Both the position numbers and the translations under genes were made by a program. Below the pieces are notes generated by a model, which had not been told where the DNA came from, made no database searches, and saw only the letters and a list, made by a program, of their open reading frames with translations. Below are positions 1-10,440 of a stretch of 64,000 bases of DNA, one piece after another; the stretch's first letter is position 1, and each line of letters begins with the position of its first letter. This DNA is from Cristatella mucedo. Lineage: Eukaryota > Bryozoa > Phylactolaemata > Cristatellidae. The DNA is taken from positions 2,148,501 to 2,212,500 of the forward strand of contig WPIO01000055.1 of assembly GCA_009760855.2 (NCBI GenBank), written 5' to 3'.

Positions 1-408
1 AACGGATACAGAGAAGGTTCTTACACTGACCCACAAGGCCCGTCACGGCTTGGCTCCTTCGTACCTAGCTGAACTGCTGCATCAGTTTCAGCCTGTTCGT
101 GCCCTCAGGTCCTGTGTGGACAATAAATTAGCTGTTCTATTCCTCTGCTTAAAGACCGTTGGCGACAGAAGCTTTAGCTCTGCAGGTTCTAGACTGTGGA
201 ACTCGCTTCCACAATTCTTACGCAACGACAACTACTCTCCTGCTGCCGACTATGGCACATCCTTTTCAGCGGTCCTGAGCTGCTACTTCCATGCTACTCA
301 CTACCTCAGAGCCGCTTAGGCTGTGAGTGCGCTATACAAATCTCTCCTGTATAACACCCACATAGTCGTTTTGGCTTAGTGGAGTTACAGACGGAGGTAC
401 ATTACATA
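1..408 (+). mobile_element. LINE-A 3' end (non-LTR retrotransposon), cut by the window start
   Basis: The frame through 319 encodes the C-terminal end of a non-LTR reverse transcriptase ORF (HGLAPSYLAELL, LRSCVDNKLAV, GDRSF..SRLWNSLPQFLRN). Compared with the copy at 602-1430 it lacks about 100 bp between HATHYL and the final Cys-rich tail. It continues into the family 3' UTR and an ACATTACAT tail. Confidence 0.85.
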
Positions 409-601
409 ACATGACGTCACTTATGATGAATGCGAAAAATTATCTCTCCATGTGCGGCAATCCTCTACTAGAAGCCTCTTGAAGGTTATCAACTTGCCGT
501 TCTACATCTTGGCCGCTGATTAGTTTAGCTGTACCCGATTTCTGCCGCCTCTTGTAATGTGCACAATCGACGGATAAGTATGGGGCATGTTTGCTGAACC
601 C

Positions 602-1430
602 ATGTATCTCCGTCAGTAACTCCGCAAAGTCATAAAGACCATGTGGGTGTTACGCAGGAGAGTTTTGTATAGCGCACTCACAGCCTGAGCGGCTTTCGGT
701 ACGCATTCGGTAGCCAACAGACTTCGTCTCACGCAACAAAGAGAAAGTGGGAAGCATAGCAGAGTCAGGAGAGCAGTTGAGGTTGTGAGTAGCGTAGAAG
801 TAGCAGTTCAGGACCGCTGAAAAAGATGTGCCATAGTCGGCAGTTGGAGAGTAGATGTCGTTGCGTAAGAATTGTGGAAGCGAGTTCCACAGTCTAGGAC
901 CTGTAGAGCTAAAGCTTCTGTCGCCAACTGTCTTTAAGCGGAGGAATGGAACAGCTAGTTTATTGTCCTCACAGGACCTGAGGGCGCGAATAGGCTGAAA
1001 CTGATGCAGCAGCTCAGCTAGGTACGAAGGAGCCAAGCCGTGGCGTGCCTTGTGGGTCAGTGTAAGAACTTTGCTCTGTATCCTTTGCTCAACCGGCAGC
1101 CATCCTAGCTCTTTCAGCAGAGGTGACACGTGCTCAAACCGCTGGGACTTGAAGACCAGCCTTGCAGCCATATTCATAGTCCGCTGTAGTGGCATAATAG
1201 CTTTCTTTGGCAGCCCAGCTAAAAGGGAATTACAATAATCAAGCCGAGACAGAACTAAAGAGCTAGTTAAATTTTTTACAAGCCACTGTGGGAGACAGCT
1301 TCTAATCTTGGATAGGGATCGGATGTGATGGCTAGCTGTAGAGGCAGTCTTCTGAATGAAGCTTTTGAAATTAAGGCAGCTGTCGAACACGACACCTAGA
1401 TTACGAGCATGTGGTGGAGGTCGCACAACC
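602..1430 (-). mobile_element. LINE-A, best preserved 3' half
   Basis: An open frame of 258 codons (1426 to 650) encodes the end of the reverse transcriptase ORF: ARNLGVVFDS, LSKIRSCLP, SRLDYCNSLLAGLP, ARHGLAPSYLAELLHQFQ, GDRSFSSTGPRLWNSLPQFL. It is truncated at the 5' side before the catalytic YxDD region. This is the reference for the family here. It lies tail-to-tail with the copy at 1-408. Confidence 0.88.
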
Positions 1431-1658
1431 CATGCAGAAGGTCAGCTCCGATGCAATGCGAACGAACACTGCGGCATGACTATGAACCCTTGCCTTGCTT
1501 GCCGGGTCTTGGGCCCCAAAAATGAACGGCCGCACGTGCTCCACGATGACCTATATTTGTTTTTAGACCGGTGCGGCGATATTTGTTTACTTAGCAGATT
1601 TTGCACGGCCAAGCTTCACGCGGTTGACCGAAGGCCTAACAACACTAGTTCAAGTTCG

Positions 1659-1661
<3 letters not shown>
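1431..1661. other. unclassified sequence between LINE-A and an AT array
   Basis: I see no gene or known repeat in this stretch. Confidence 0.5.
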
Positions 1662-1736
<75 letters not shown>

Positions 1737-1772
1737 TTATATATATTTATATATATATATTTATATTTATGT
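1662..1772. repeat. (TA)n microsatellite with TTTATA variants, then short (TG)n
   Basis: Near-pure alternating TA of about 70 bp passes into TATATATTTA units and a short GT run up to about 1785. Confidence 0.95.
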
Positions 1773-2017
1773 GTGTGTGTGTATAGTTTTAGATTGCTCG
1801 TAATGTCCATCGCACCCAGGTCTTGTGCACTCGCGCCCTGAAGGGCTTCGATAAATGGCGAGCTCTAATCAGAACCTTGCAGGCACGTGCTTCTGGAAAG
1901 GCACAGGACGTAGTGCGTCCTTGCTGGGCACGTGCACGAAATAAGATCAGCGTGCCTTTCCAATTGAGGAGGCAGCGTGAACATAAACCTTCGCTGTGCA
2001 GATTTGATATAACATAA

Positions 2018-2875
2018 ATCATCAGCTCGAAATCTAAATGTCATGTTCCAAAGTGACCTCTCGTTAGACGACCGAATCAGCTCCGCAGTCAAATCTACCT
2101 ACTTTCAGCTACATAACTTAGCTAAAATTCGGGCTTGCTTAGATAAGGATACCACATCTAAGTTGGTCCATGCATTCGTGACATCCCGTCATAACTTCTG
2201 AAACTCACTGCTTGCTGGCCTACCGGCCTGTGCAATCTGGTGATTACAGATGGTGCAAAACTCGGCAGATAGGCTTGTCTGTCGTGAGCGTCGCAGTTGC
2301 CACATCACACCACTTCTCGCCGACCTGCACTGGATACCAGTCAGGCAACGGATTGACTTCAAGATTTTATCGCTCACACTTAGGTCACTTCATTCTTTGT
2401 CTCCAGCCTATCTCTCAGATCTACTGCCCCACTAGGCCAAGCATCGTACCACCCACTTTTCGGAATCCAAAAGTTTACCAATACCTCGGACAAACCTCAA
2501 ATCCCGTGTAGACCGTGCATTTAGTTCGTATGCTTCCAAGCCTGGAACTCCCTCCCGACTTGCGTCAGAACATACCTTGACTTGAACACATTTAAAAAGA
2601 ACTTAAACACACCTATTTAGGACAGCATTTAGCGGGTCCCTGTGACTCGTCCTTCATGTGCTTTTGCGTGCTGACACTGTGCATGCTGCCACTAACCATA
2701 TTTGGATGCTGACCCTGTGCATGTCACCCCTAACCATGTTATTCATGCTGTTTATCAAGCATGATATTGCTCATCATTCAATTGCGTTTCCTTTTGCAGC
2801 AAATGTAAAGCGCCTAAAAAGAGATTGAGTTCTCTGAGGGCGCTTTATCAAGTGCATTATTATTAATATGCGTGC
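2018..2875 (+). mobile_element. LINE-B, 5'-truncated copy with (ATT)n tail
   Basis: The sequence aligns by eye to the longer copy at 61085-62655: LDEDTTSKLVHAFVTSR, QNSAARLVCRERRSCHITPLLADLHW, LKTFGDRAFSSYAPKAWNSLP in broken frames, then the GTGCATGCTGCCACTAACCA 3' UTR, the terminal hairpin (2807-2846) and ATTATTATT. It is frame-broken and not functional. Confidence 0.85.
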
Positions 2876-3322
2876 TAATGATGGAGAACAAAAGCCCTAG
2901 TTTGTCACTGAGGAATTTCGGCTCTGCCCGCAATTTTGTGGAGAGCGGCTAAGCAGAAAAAAGCGAAGTTGAAATTCAAATTAACCAACGAAGACAAAGG
3001 AGAATGTCAACGCCGGAAGCTGATGCATCTGGAATCTACCGCTGCCACCATTTCTTCCTAAAATGACTCGTTTGATTTTCTGTTTCGTCCTTCTTAGTCA
3101 CGGGTTTGAGTTGCAAGAGCTAAACGACAGATAATTCTGCAGTACTGCTAACGTTATGGTGTACGGGTATAATTCTTTCGGGAGTTTGGTGTTACTTCAA
3201 AGCGGCGGCAGCAACTTTTGCGCTAAAAAGCCAATGTTACGCTTAAATGGGAGGGAATCTACGCTTGCTATCTGGCGCATCGCTACGAAATTCAGAATGG
3301 TGGTTGAATTACGAGCAGAAGG

Positions 3323-3325
<3 letters not shown>
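2876..3325. other. unclassified sequence
   Basis: No coding or repeat signal was recognised before the GA array. Confidence 0.5.
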
Positions 3326-3354
<29 letters not shown>

Positions 3355-3355
3355 C

Positions 3356-3445
<90 letters not shown>
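3326..3445. repeat. (GA)n microsatellite
   Basis: About 120 bp of GA units with a single CAGACA interruption. The long RE/LS open frames across it are by-products of the repeat. Confidence 0.97.
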
Positions 3446-3448
<3 letters not shown>

Positions 3449-3660
3449 ATTGGCATGAAGCAAGTACGAAGTGAGTGGAGTGAGTGGCGGTGAATTTCCC
3501 AAACTTTCAGCCTCTGTTTCGCCGCTGCTTTGCAGGTGCTTTTAAGCGACCGCTTCTGTGCTAAAGAAATCGAGCACAAGTGGTGGGCTACCCTTTTTCA
3601 CAATGCATTTCCTACGTTTGTCAGACCCCGCGGTTTATAATGCAAAGCACGACACCTTGC

Positions 3661-3690
3661 TGTGTGTGTGTGTGTGTGGGTGTGTGTTTC
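3661..3690. repeat. (GT)n microsatellite
   Basis: About 12 GT units directly before a SINE1 fragment. Confidence 0.9.
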
Positions 3691-3702
3691 TCTGTGCCGG
3701 GT

Positions 3703-3795
3703 CTTAGCCCAGGGGCAAGGTGCTCGTTCGTCACGACCCGGGTCACGTGGACTCTAGCACTGAAGCAACGAGCGATCCTTTATTGCCCACGGTAA
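3703..3795 (+). mobile_element. SINE1 fragment (degenerate)
   Basis: It matches the family core AAGGTGCTCG..TCACGACCCGGGTC and CGATCCTTTATTGCCCAC. The tRNA-like head is partly lost. Confidence 0.6.
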
Positions 3796-4640
3796 GATAT
3801 AGTGACAATTGTTAAGGCTCTTGAAGCTCTGCGTCTGAAGTATTTCCGTCGCACTAAAAAATTATTCCTTTCACGATGCAAAAGCTGCAGCGCTAAAATC
3901 ACTTAATATTATTAATTATAATACTTCTTGCATAATAATACTTCTGCTGCATATATAATAATACTAATAATACTTAATAAATGCAGCGCTAAAATGCAGC
4001 GCATCTTGCATCGCTATCTTGCAGCGCTAAAATCAACAGGCGGGGGTCAGGCGGACGACGCAGTATTTCGCTATAAATATTGCACTGGACATTTATACGT
4101 AAATTTATACATGTTGCGCTATAAAACTTTGACATGCTTCCTTTAAAACATATCTAACATGTCTAGAAAAAGATCAGACTCTATGAGAGCCACGAGCAGA
4201 TTTATTATGATTCTTGTTGATAGCATCTTGCTCAACTCTTGCAAGCCCGAATTTTTTTGAGCCCAGATCACTGTAAACTTCCGAGTGCCAGCATTCAGTA
4301 ACTAAATAGCGCGCGTACTCGTCTTTATCCGCCATCTAGCTGCAGCCTCTCTTGTTATCAGCTAGGACAGATTCGCGTACGTCTATTAGTTACGGCAGCT
4401 TAAATGTGCCCGGGTCGGCGTCGCCCAGGTGTACCACTAAGGAATTCTTTAAATAGGAAGAAGATTGCAGTTAAGCAAGGAGTTTTATATGGTGAACCGT
4501 CTTTATTCAATTTTTTTGCTTTTTTATAATGGATTTTATAGGCCACTTTTATGGCAAAAACATGCATTGGCGATTACTTTTTCTGTTTGGAAAATCGACT
4601 ACTCAGAGCTGCTGCGAGTCTGCAGAGCTACAGGCTCGCA
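3796..4640. other. AT-rich unclassified sequence
   Basis: Imperfect short-range repetition of ATAATACTTCTTGCAT and TGCAGCGCTAAAAT occurs at 3885-4035. No gene was recognised. Confidence 0.5.
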
Positions 4641-4642
4641 GG

Positions 4643-4800
4643 TCTTAACGCAGAGGTCAAGGCGTTCACTCATCACGACCCGGGTCACGTGGGATCAAGT
4701 CCTGCAGTTGGCGATAATGATTGCCCACTGCAGGTGGTGGTGGTGGTGGTAGCCGTAAAGGCTCATCTGCCGCCGCAAAATAGGCGGGGCTGCTGAATAA
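4643..4800 (+). mobile_element. SINE1 copy (degenerate)
   Basis: It shows the head AGGTCAAGGCGTTC..TCACGACCCGGGTC, the body GCGATAATGATTGCCCACTGCAGGTGG with an expanded GGT run, and TAGCCGTAAAGGCTC. Confidence 0.7.
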
Positions 4801-5187
4801 GCCAAGCTTCAACAACTTCGAGTATCAAGACAATGGTGCACAAATCTAAGAGCGGGAGTAGAAATGGCTGCTGCGGCGTTGGCTGCTGCGAGCCCGGACC
4901 TCTCGCTGCAAACGTTTTCAAACGAAGAAAGGCTGCCGCAACAACGGGGGTCAACGACGACGGGGGTCAACGCAGTTGTCCCCCGTTGCTTCCGGCACCG
5001 AATGCATGCTCGAGCTCGTGCGTGCGAGCGAGCGAGATGACTTTTTTTTGTTGAGATACTTTAGTCTGTTCGAAAGTCTTAGAAGTGTCGACAATGCAGC
5101 CAGACTCTAAAACTCGGCGAACTCGCGAAGGGAAAGTTAGATGTGAGGTGGGGGATGGTGGGCGTGGGCGGCACGGGCCGCCGTAGC
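4801..5187. other. unclassified sequence
   Basis: It contains GCTGC- and GGGGTCAACGACGAC-type short duplications (about 4946-4980). No gene was recognised. Confidence 0.45.
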
Positions 5188-5345
5188 GGCATGTACATGC
5201 CGCCTCTAACTATGTTATGTCTGTCGTCCTTGAGCACGCTACCACTAATCATTCAACCACGCTTCGTTTTCAGTTTATCTAAAGAGAGTAAGTTCTCTGA
5301 GACCTCTATGCAAATATATTATTCTTATTATTATCCTTATTATGT
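5188..5345 (+). mobile_element. LINE-B 3' end fragment
   Basis: It carries the family 3' UTR (ACTATGTTATG...GAGCACGCTACCACTAATCATTCAACCA), a decayed hairpin (AGAGAGTAAGTTCTCT) and an ATTATT tail. Confidence 0.75.
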
Positions 5346-5562
5346 TGCGCTACCGCGGTGTGCCGAAGTGCTCAGGAATTTACTTGCAGAGCCGTCTCCG
5401 AAACGACTCAGTGTTTCATCAGCACCGACGTCAGTCCGGTTTTATGGAGAACAAAGGTAATTGCTGCATAAGTGGGCTAGCCTTGTCTTCTACGCACACC
5501 GAAGGCGAACGCTTCTTAGCTGCCCCATTGGCGTATGGTTGACGAGTTTTACGCGCCCCGCA

Positions 5563-5789
5563 GGCTACCGCTTGGAATGTGACGAAGAAGAGGCCGGGGC
5601 GACGTCGCCGCGCGGAGTGTACCGCCGGTCGGAGGGAGCCGTTGCCGTCGAGGAAAAGCCGCAAGTCGCCGCCAACGGCCAAGCGCACGAGAAGGCTCGC
5701 GCGGCCCCGGTGGCGGGGCCGCAAGGAGCAGCAGCAGCAGCAGGAGGAGGAGGAGGAGGAGGAGGAGGAGGAGGAGGAGGCCATCCGAT
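5563..5789 (+). CDS. possible upstream ABCB coding exon (low-complexity N-terminus)
   Basis: A possible acceptor (CCCCGCAG at 5555-5562) and a possible donor (GTACGC at 5790) bound an open frame that leaves two bases, as needed to join the next exon, which begins with one base. The frame reads DEEEAG...VEEKPQVAANG... and then runs into Ala and Gly homopolymers encoded by GCA/GGA repeats; another frame of the same repeat encodes Gln/Glu runs. No ATG occurs in this frame between 5461 and 5788, so if this is coding, the start lies further upstream. The homopolymer and weak acceptor make it uncertain; it could equally be 5' UTR. Confidence 0.25.
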
Positions 5790-6001
5790 GTACGCGTCGC
5801 GTCGCCACGCCGCCGCGTCGTGCGCGCACTCCCCTCGGCGTGAGCGGCGCGAAGCTGACCTTCAAGTTTCAGGAGCCTCGCTCGCTGTCGCGATTCGCGA
5901 TCGCCTCGCCGCTGAGCCGATGGGCGCATTTCGCCGGTCCCGCCGATCGGCTGCAGGCTGCTTTTCGCGTTCAACTTCCTGCCGCCATTCTTCTTTCGCA
6001 G

Positions 6002-6044
6002 AAAGAAGCGGGTCTACGAGAAGAAAGTCAGCTTCTTCGGTCTC
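6002..6044 (+). CDS. ABCB1-like: ABCB exon 1 (first recognised): basic N-terminal tail
   Basis: The exon follows a strong pyrimidine tract and TTTCGCAG acceptor and ends at a GTAAGT donor at 6045. It encodes KKRVYEKKVSFFGL, a lysine-rich cytosolic stretch followed by the hydrophobic S/F motif that in P-glycoproteins directly precedes the elbow helix. The join to the next exon gives SFFGL-FRFADSTD, the expected family layout. In-frame TGA codons at 5841, 5856 and 5913 lie upstream in the same frame, so a splice acceptor is required here. Recognised residues 1-14. Confidence 0.8.
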
Positions 6045-7658
6045 GTAAGTGAGAGCGCTCTCGCTCAACTTCCTTCCGCTCTCAACTTCCTTCCGCTCCG
6101 CAAATGCGGGCGACAGCCGCACGGTCGAACGTGTGGCTGCTGGTACGCGTACTCCTTCAGATTATCGTAGCCAAAATCAGAAGCCTCTCGCGGCCGTAAA
6201 AAGTCTTCGGTAGCCACCATCCGGATCCGAAGCGTCGTGCGCGCACAACGGCAACTGCAACCCGAGTACAGCGCAACGGCCGCGCGGCGTGACGCGAGTG
6301 CTAGTGGCGTTTTGCAGCAGCCCGGGCTCCCGTGCACCAGAAAGCATGTGAAGTTCAAAGCCAAGCGACCCGGGTATTAGTTTGGCGTCGTCGGCTACGC
6401 TTGTTTAAGCAGGATATCTTAACTGTCATTAAACCTTAGTCATTGACACTTTTGCAAGGGGTTTGGTTTGTATCTGGATAGAGATTTAATTTTCCCATAC
6501 CGTTATTCAGACAATCTCGAATAACTGTCGTTTATGTATCATTATAATACTCTAAAGGTATATCGAAGCTGCTTTGGTAGATCTTTGCAGCGAATCGTCA
6601 GCTGGTGCAAAGCTCCGCAGCTAGGCTTGTCTGCTGTGAGAGTCGCAGTTGCCACATTATACCACTTCTAGCTGACCTGCACTGGCTCCCAGTCAAGCAA
6701 CGGATTGCTTTCAAGGTTTTGTCGCTCACTTTTAGGTCCCGTCATTCTTTGGCTCCAGCCTATCTCTCAGAGATGCTCCCCCATCTAGCCAAGCACCGTA
6801 CCACCCGCTTTTCGGAATCCAACAGTCTACAAATACCGCATACAAACCTCAAAACCTTTGGAGATTGTGTCTTTAGTTCGTATGCTCCTAAAGTCTGGAA
6901 CTAACTTTTGACTGGCATCATGACATACCTGAATTGACCACATTTAAAAAGAAGCTAAACGAGCACCTATTTATCTCAGAATTTAGTGGGTCAATGTGGT
7001 TCGTCATTTGTGTGGCTATGCGTGCTTACACAAACCGTACCTGCATGCTGACATTATGCATGCCACCTCTCACCACGTTATGGTGATTGTCATTGAGCAT
7101 GCTACCACTAACCATTCGATCATGCCTTTTCTTTGATCGCTATGAAGTGATTGTTAGCAACAATAATATTATTCTTATTACAACACGGATCAAAGATTTA
7201 AGAAAAAAATTGACAGATCTTGCTGATTGACTAAACACATTGTGCTACTTGCGAAACGGCGCAAAGGAGTAATAATTGGTAACCAAAAAATGGGTCAGCT
7301 GATCAACCCGATTTCGATGGAGGTGTTTCTCGCTCGCCGCAGGCCCTGACGTTTATGGGTCGCAAAGGCTAGTTGATGGCTAATTTGGCAAGATAAAAGT
7401 TGGTAGCATTTAAAAAGCAAGTGCAACGCAAGTGCACAAGCTGCTTTAGCATGCATTGAGGCAGAAGCAGCAAACTTAAGCCAATGTTAAATGCGTTGAC
7501 GCCAACACCGCCAGCCTACACGCGACTGTAATGCACGTTTACGCTGGTGCAGCAGCCTAGAAACTGAAGCTTTGGCGTTTCGCTCGTCGTAAGACGCAAA
7601 GAGTGCTGGAGACAATCTCTTCGTAATTGATTAGGTGTAACAAAATAATTCGTTTTAG
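6045..7658 (+). other. ABCB intron 1
   Basis: Apart from a LINE-B copy (6595-7180) and the duplicated TTCCTTCCG motif near the donor, I see no recognisable feature. The stretches 6360-6590 and 7181-7640 look like ordinary unique intron DNA. Confidence 0.7.
6595..7180 (+). mobile_element. LINE-B, 5'-truncated copy in ABCB intron 1
   Basis: It encodes in one frame SSAARLVC, RSCHIIPLLADLHWLPVKQR, SRHSLAPAYLSEMLPHLAKH and LKTFGDCVFSSYAPKVWN, i.e. the RT C-terminus, before a stop. The 3' UTR follows to TATTATTCTTATTAC. The terminal hairpin is lost. Confidence 0.85.
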
Positions 7659-7891
7659 TTCCGTTTCGCCGACAGCACGGACGTTTGCCTTATGCTAATG
7701 GGGACACTCGGTGCAATTTGCACTGGGGCAGCGACCCCGTTCAACTTATATCTATTCGGAAATATGATAACGAAATTTGTTTCTGTGGAGAGGAACCTGG
7801 AGCTGCAGAAGAATATTCAGGCGACGGCACAACTCCTAAACGCCGCAGGTGATGGGCCTAGATCATGTCTGAATAATTTTATTGAAAATGG
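7659..7891 (+). CDS. ABCB1-like: ABCB exon 2: elbow helix, TM1 and start of extracellular loop 1
   Basis: The acceptor is CGTTTTAG (7651-7658). The exon begins FRFADSTD, the elbow motif, then TM1 (MLMGTLGAICTGAATPF..LYLFG) and MITKFVSVE, matching the conserved xxGxxxAxxxGxxxPxxxxxFG pattern of ABCB TM1. It ends at GTAAGT (7892), leaving two bases. A nearer GT at 7849 would leave one base and break the frame with exon 3, so the longer exon was chosen. Recognised residues 15-91 plus a split Gly92. The extracellular loop that follows is family-variable. Confidence 0.92.
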
Positions 7892-7904
7892 GTAAGTAAA
7901 TTGT

Positions 7905-8480
7905 TAAGCGACACCTTTCAGATAAGGAAGTTTGCCAAACACAGGCCCTGGTTTAACAAGAGCACAGCGACCGAACTAGTGCACGCGCTTGTGACGTTCC
8001 GCCTAGATGACTATAAACTCCCATTTAGTTCAAGGTCCTGGCCTGCACCCTTAGTCGTCTGCATCTGGAGCAAAGCTGAAAAAAGAGACTCAAGAGTGGC
8101 ACTGAGTCTTAGACTAACCTGCCACCAACCGAGCAGGTGCTACGTAGCACCACGTCTGTCTGAGCGTCCCTGGTTCTCAATCAAGCATTGCATCGACTTT
8201 AAGATCCTGTGTCTGACCGACGAGTCGCTTACTAACTCGCCTTCACGCCAGCCCTGACCTATGTCCTTGACCTATCCGACCTCCCTCGCCCCTTCAGTGT
8301 GCCATCGCACCATCAGTTACTGTAACTCGTCTGGCCGTCCCTCGCGATACATTGAAATCTGTTGGTGATCGGGCCTTCAGCTTGTGTACACCAGACGTCT
8401 AGAACTCACCTCCGGGTTCGGTCACTCTCCTCAAAGACCTTGAAACTTCTAGTACTCAAGATGCATTGGTTACGGTCAGC
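7905..8480 (+). mobile_element. degenerate non-LTR retrotransposon ORF fragment (possibly a third LINE family)
   Basis: Broken frames give IRKFAKHRPW..ATELVHALVTFRLDDYKLP, SIKHCIDFKILCLTDESL, and GDRAFSLCTPDV.NSPP, the order of RT C-terminal motifs. The match to LINE-A and LINE-B is distant. It lies immediately after the exon 2 donor. Confidence 0.6.
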
Positions 8481-8549
8481 TTTTGCATCATTCCTGTTAA
8501 TTATTTTTGTTCCTTTGTGCTTTGTGTGTGTACCTATGCATGTTTCGGT

Positions 8550-8635
8550 GAGCCGCGATGCACACTAGGTAAGGTGGTTGTTTTTCACGACCTCGGTCCC
8601 GAGGTTGCGGGTTCGAATACTTCTAAGGGTTTACG
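8550..8635 (+). mobile_element. SINE1 head (tRNA-like)
   Basis: It shows GAGCCGCGATGCACACTAGGTAAGG (A-box side) and GGTTGCGGGTTCGAATACT (B-box-like GGTTCGAAT). The body is truncated. Confidence 0.75.
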
Positions 8636-8670
8636 TGACGTCGGTCAAGCGTCTGACAAGTACCGAGGAA

Positions 8671-8892
8671 TAATAAAAATAAAACACTTGATAAAGTTCC
8701 CTCAGAGAACTCAATCTTGTTCTAGGTGCTTTACATTCGCTGCAAATGGAGCGCGATCGAATTGTCAGTGGTAGCATGCTCGATAAACAACAAGAATAGT
8801 ATGGTTAGTGGCAGCATGCACGGTGTCAGCACGCATGAGCACATATAGGTCGAATCGCAGGGACCCACTAAATGCTATGATATATAGAGAGC
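8671..8892 (-). mobile_element. LINE-B 3' end
   Basis: Read on the minus strand it is the 3' UTR from GGGTCCCTGCGATTCGACC to the hairpin and an (ATT)-like tail. It stops at the coding end. Confidence 0.85.
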
Positions 8893-8997
8893 CACTATGG
8901 CCGCTGCTGGAGTGCAGCATTTCCGCATCCGCCTCAGCTTTTGGTCTAGCAGCTTCATACAACGGGCATACGCACATGCCTGTGGGTCTTCTTCCAG

Positions 8998-9112
8998 GAG
9001 TTAAGGTGCTCGCTCTTCACGACCCGGGTCGTGGGTTTGAGTACTGCAGTGGTCGATCCTTTAGTGGTCAGTCCACTGCAAGCGGTGGTGATAGCCGTTA
9101 AGGCTCTTCTAA
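8998..9112 (+). mobile_element. SINE1 fragment
   Basis: It has the core AAGGTGCTCGCTCTTCACGACCCGGGTCGTGGGTTTGAGTACTGCAGTGG and the GATAGCCGTTAAGGCTCTTC end. The (AT)n array follows. Confidence 0.75.
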
Positions 9113-9138
9113 CGCTAGACACATTAGACAGTTAAATA

Positions 9139-9209
<71 letters not shown>

Positions 9210-9238
9210 AATATATAAAATATATATATATATATATT
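9139..9238. repeat. (AT)n microsatellite with ACAAATA interruptions
   Basis: About 100 bp of AT repeat. Confidence 0.96.
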
Positions 9239-9880
9239 AATCAACATTATTTCGGTGGCACATAAAGATACGCGATAACACTGCGAAGGCAACCACTTTT
9301 CTGTTAAATCAGCAAGTATTTTCTGGGTATTATTTCAGCTGTTTGTGAAGACAAAAAGACATAGACATCCATTCACTACTGTAGCCGCCGGCTTAAGTAC
9401 GCATCCGTTGAAATATGCATCCCGGTTAAGTACGCATATTTCCCCCAAAAATTTGGGGTTCAAGATTTATTTTTTAAACACGTCACGAATCGTCATTTGG
9501 TGCAGGTTTTGGAGTTTCTTGCGTTTGGCTTTGAGGGAAACCGCCCGGATCTTGCTCTGAAATGATTTAAGCGATTTCTTAAGATCGTTGAATGCATCAT
9601 CAGCTTCAATTAGAACTTCAGAGCAGAGCAGCAGCAGCAGCTGATCCTTGATGTCGAGAACATGCTTATGAAGGAATTCGAACCCCTGAAATACAACTCC
9701 ACTTTATAAACCGGCATTGAGATCTTGAGGATTAACGTCGTCATCATCATCCATCACACTTTCAACAATCTTTATTGACTCCAAAAGCTCGCCAACATCT
9801 TCCAATACCGCAGCAACATATTCTTCGTTGTTCTCGTCATCGACGTGAACAAAGTCTTCCAGTTCTGATGAAGCGATAGA

Positions 9881-10440
9881 TTAATTCAATGTTTCGAAAG
9901 CCTTCGCAAGTTGGGTACACACTTCTTCAACGTTGCTATTAGCCTCCAGTTCTGGTTCTAAAGTCGTTAGTTTGGCCTTGACGAAAGCATTTTTGATCGA
10001 ACTTGGCGAAGCAGAATCCCAGGCTTCTTTCACATAACTTGCAGCATTGAGCAGGTGCGCTGGAATCCCGTGAAAGACCCCTGCAGCACCGCGTTGCAAT
10101 CTCCGCCCCTGATCTTTCTTTTGACTTTTCGTCTCCTCTCTTTCGTCTCATTTAAGTTTGTAAAAGTCAAGAACATCCTTGAGGTACAAATATTTGTATC
10201 GCTCTTTTTCAGAGCTGCGATTATTCCCATGTCACGAGGCCAATTTCCAGCTTGTACAATTCGGGGACAGAAAACAATTCGATTGTGGTCGCGTTCGAAG
10301 GCGTCCAAATGTCCCGGAGCGTTGTCCTGCAGCGTTAGAACGTAACGTCCTGTTCGTTTTTTTTTTTACTTCTGGAAAGAACACCTCACTGAAGCACTCC
10401 AACAGGTTACTACATCCATCCAAGATTTCGCTTGATTGAA
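9881..10440 (-). pseudogene. Tigger-like transposase, second and third catalytic motifs and C-terminus
   Basis: In the minus strand another frame reads LTLQDNAPGHLDAFERDHNR (second Asp) and NWPRDMGIIAALKK (third Asp), then frame changes lead to VKEAWDSASPSSIKNAFVKA. The order and spacing match DDE_1 transposases. Several frameshifts separate these blocks. Confidence 0.82.

Larger units (their letters stand above)
5541..6360 (+). promoter_or_regulatory. CpG-rich 5' region of the ABCB gene, candidate promoter and first exon
   Basis: The stretch is strikingly CpG- and GC-rich compared with the AT-rich flanks, and it sits immediately around the first recognised ABCB coding exon. It contains a tandem duplication of CTCAACTTCCTTCCGCT at about 6064-6098, each copy carrying an ETS-like TTCCG core. 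No TATA box was found at an informative position. Promoter function is inferred from composition and location only. Confidence 0.4.

Noticed and set aside
3156-3579. Open frames of 95-101 codons rich in Arg-Glu or Ser-Leu
   Set aside because: They are translations of the (GA)n array. The same applies to frames over 44118-44582 and 51009-51524.
7659-7848. Shorter ABCB exon 2 ending at GTGATG
   Set aside because: It leaves one base, while exon 3 needs two to keep its frame. The GTAAGT donor at 7892 is also stronger.
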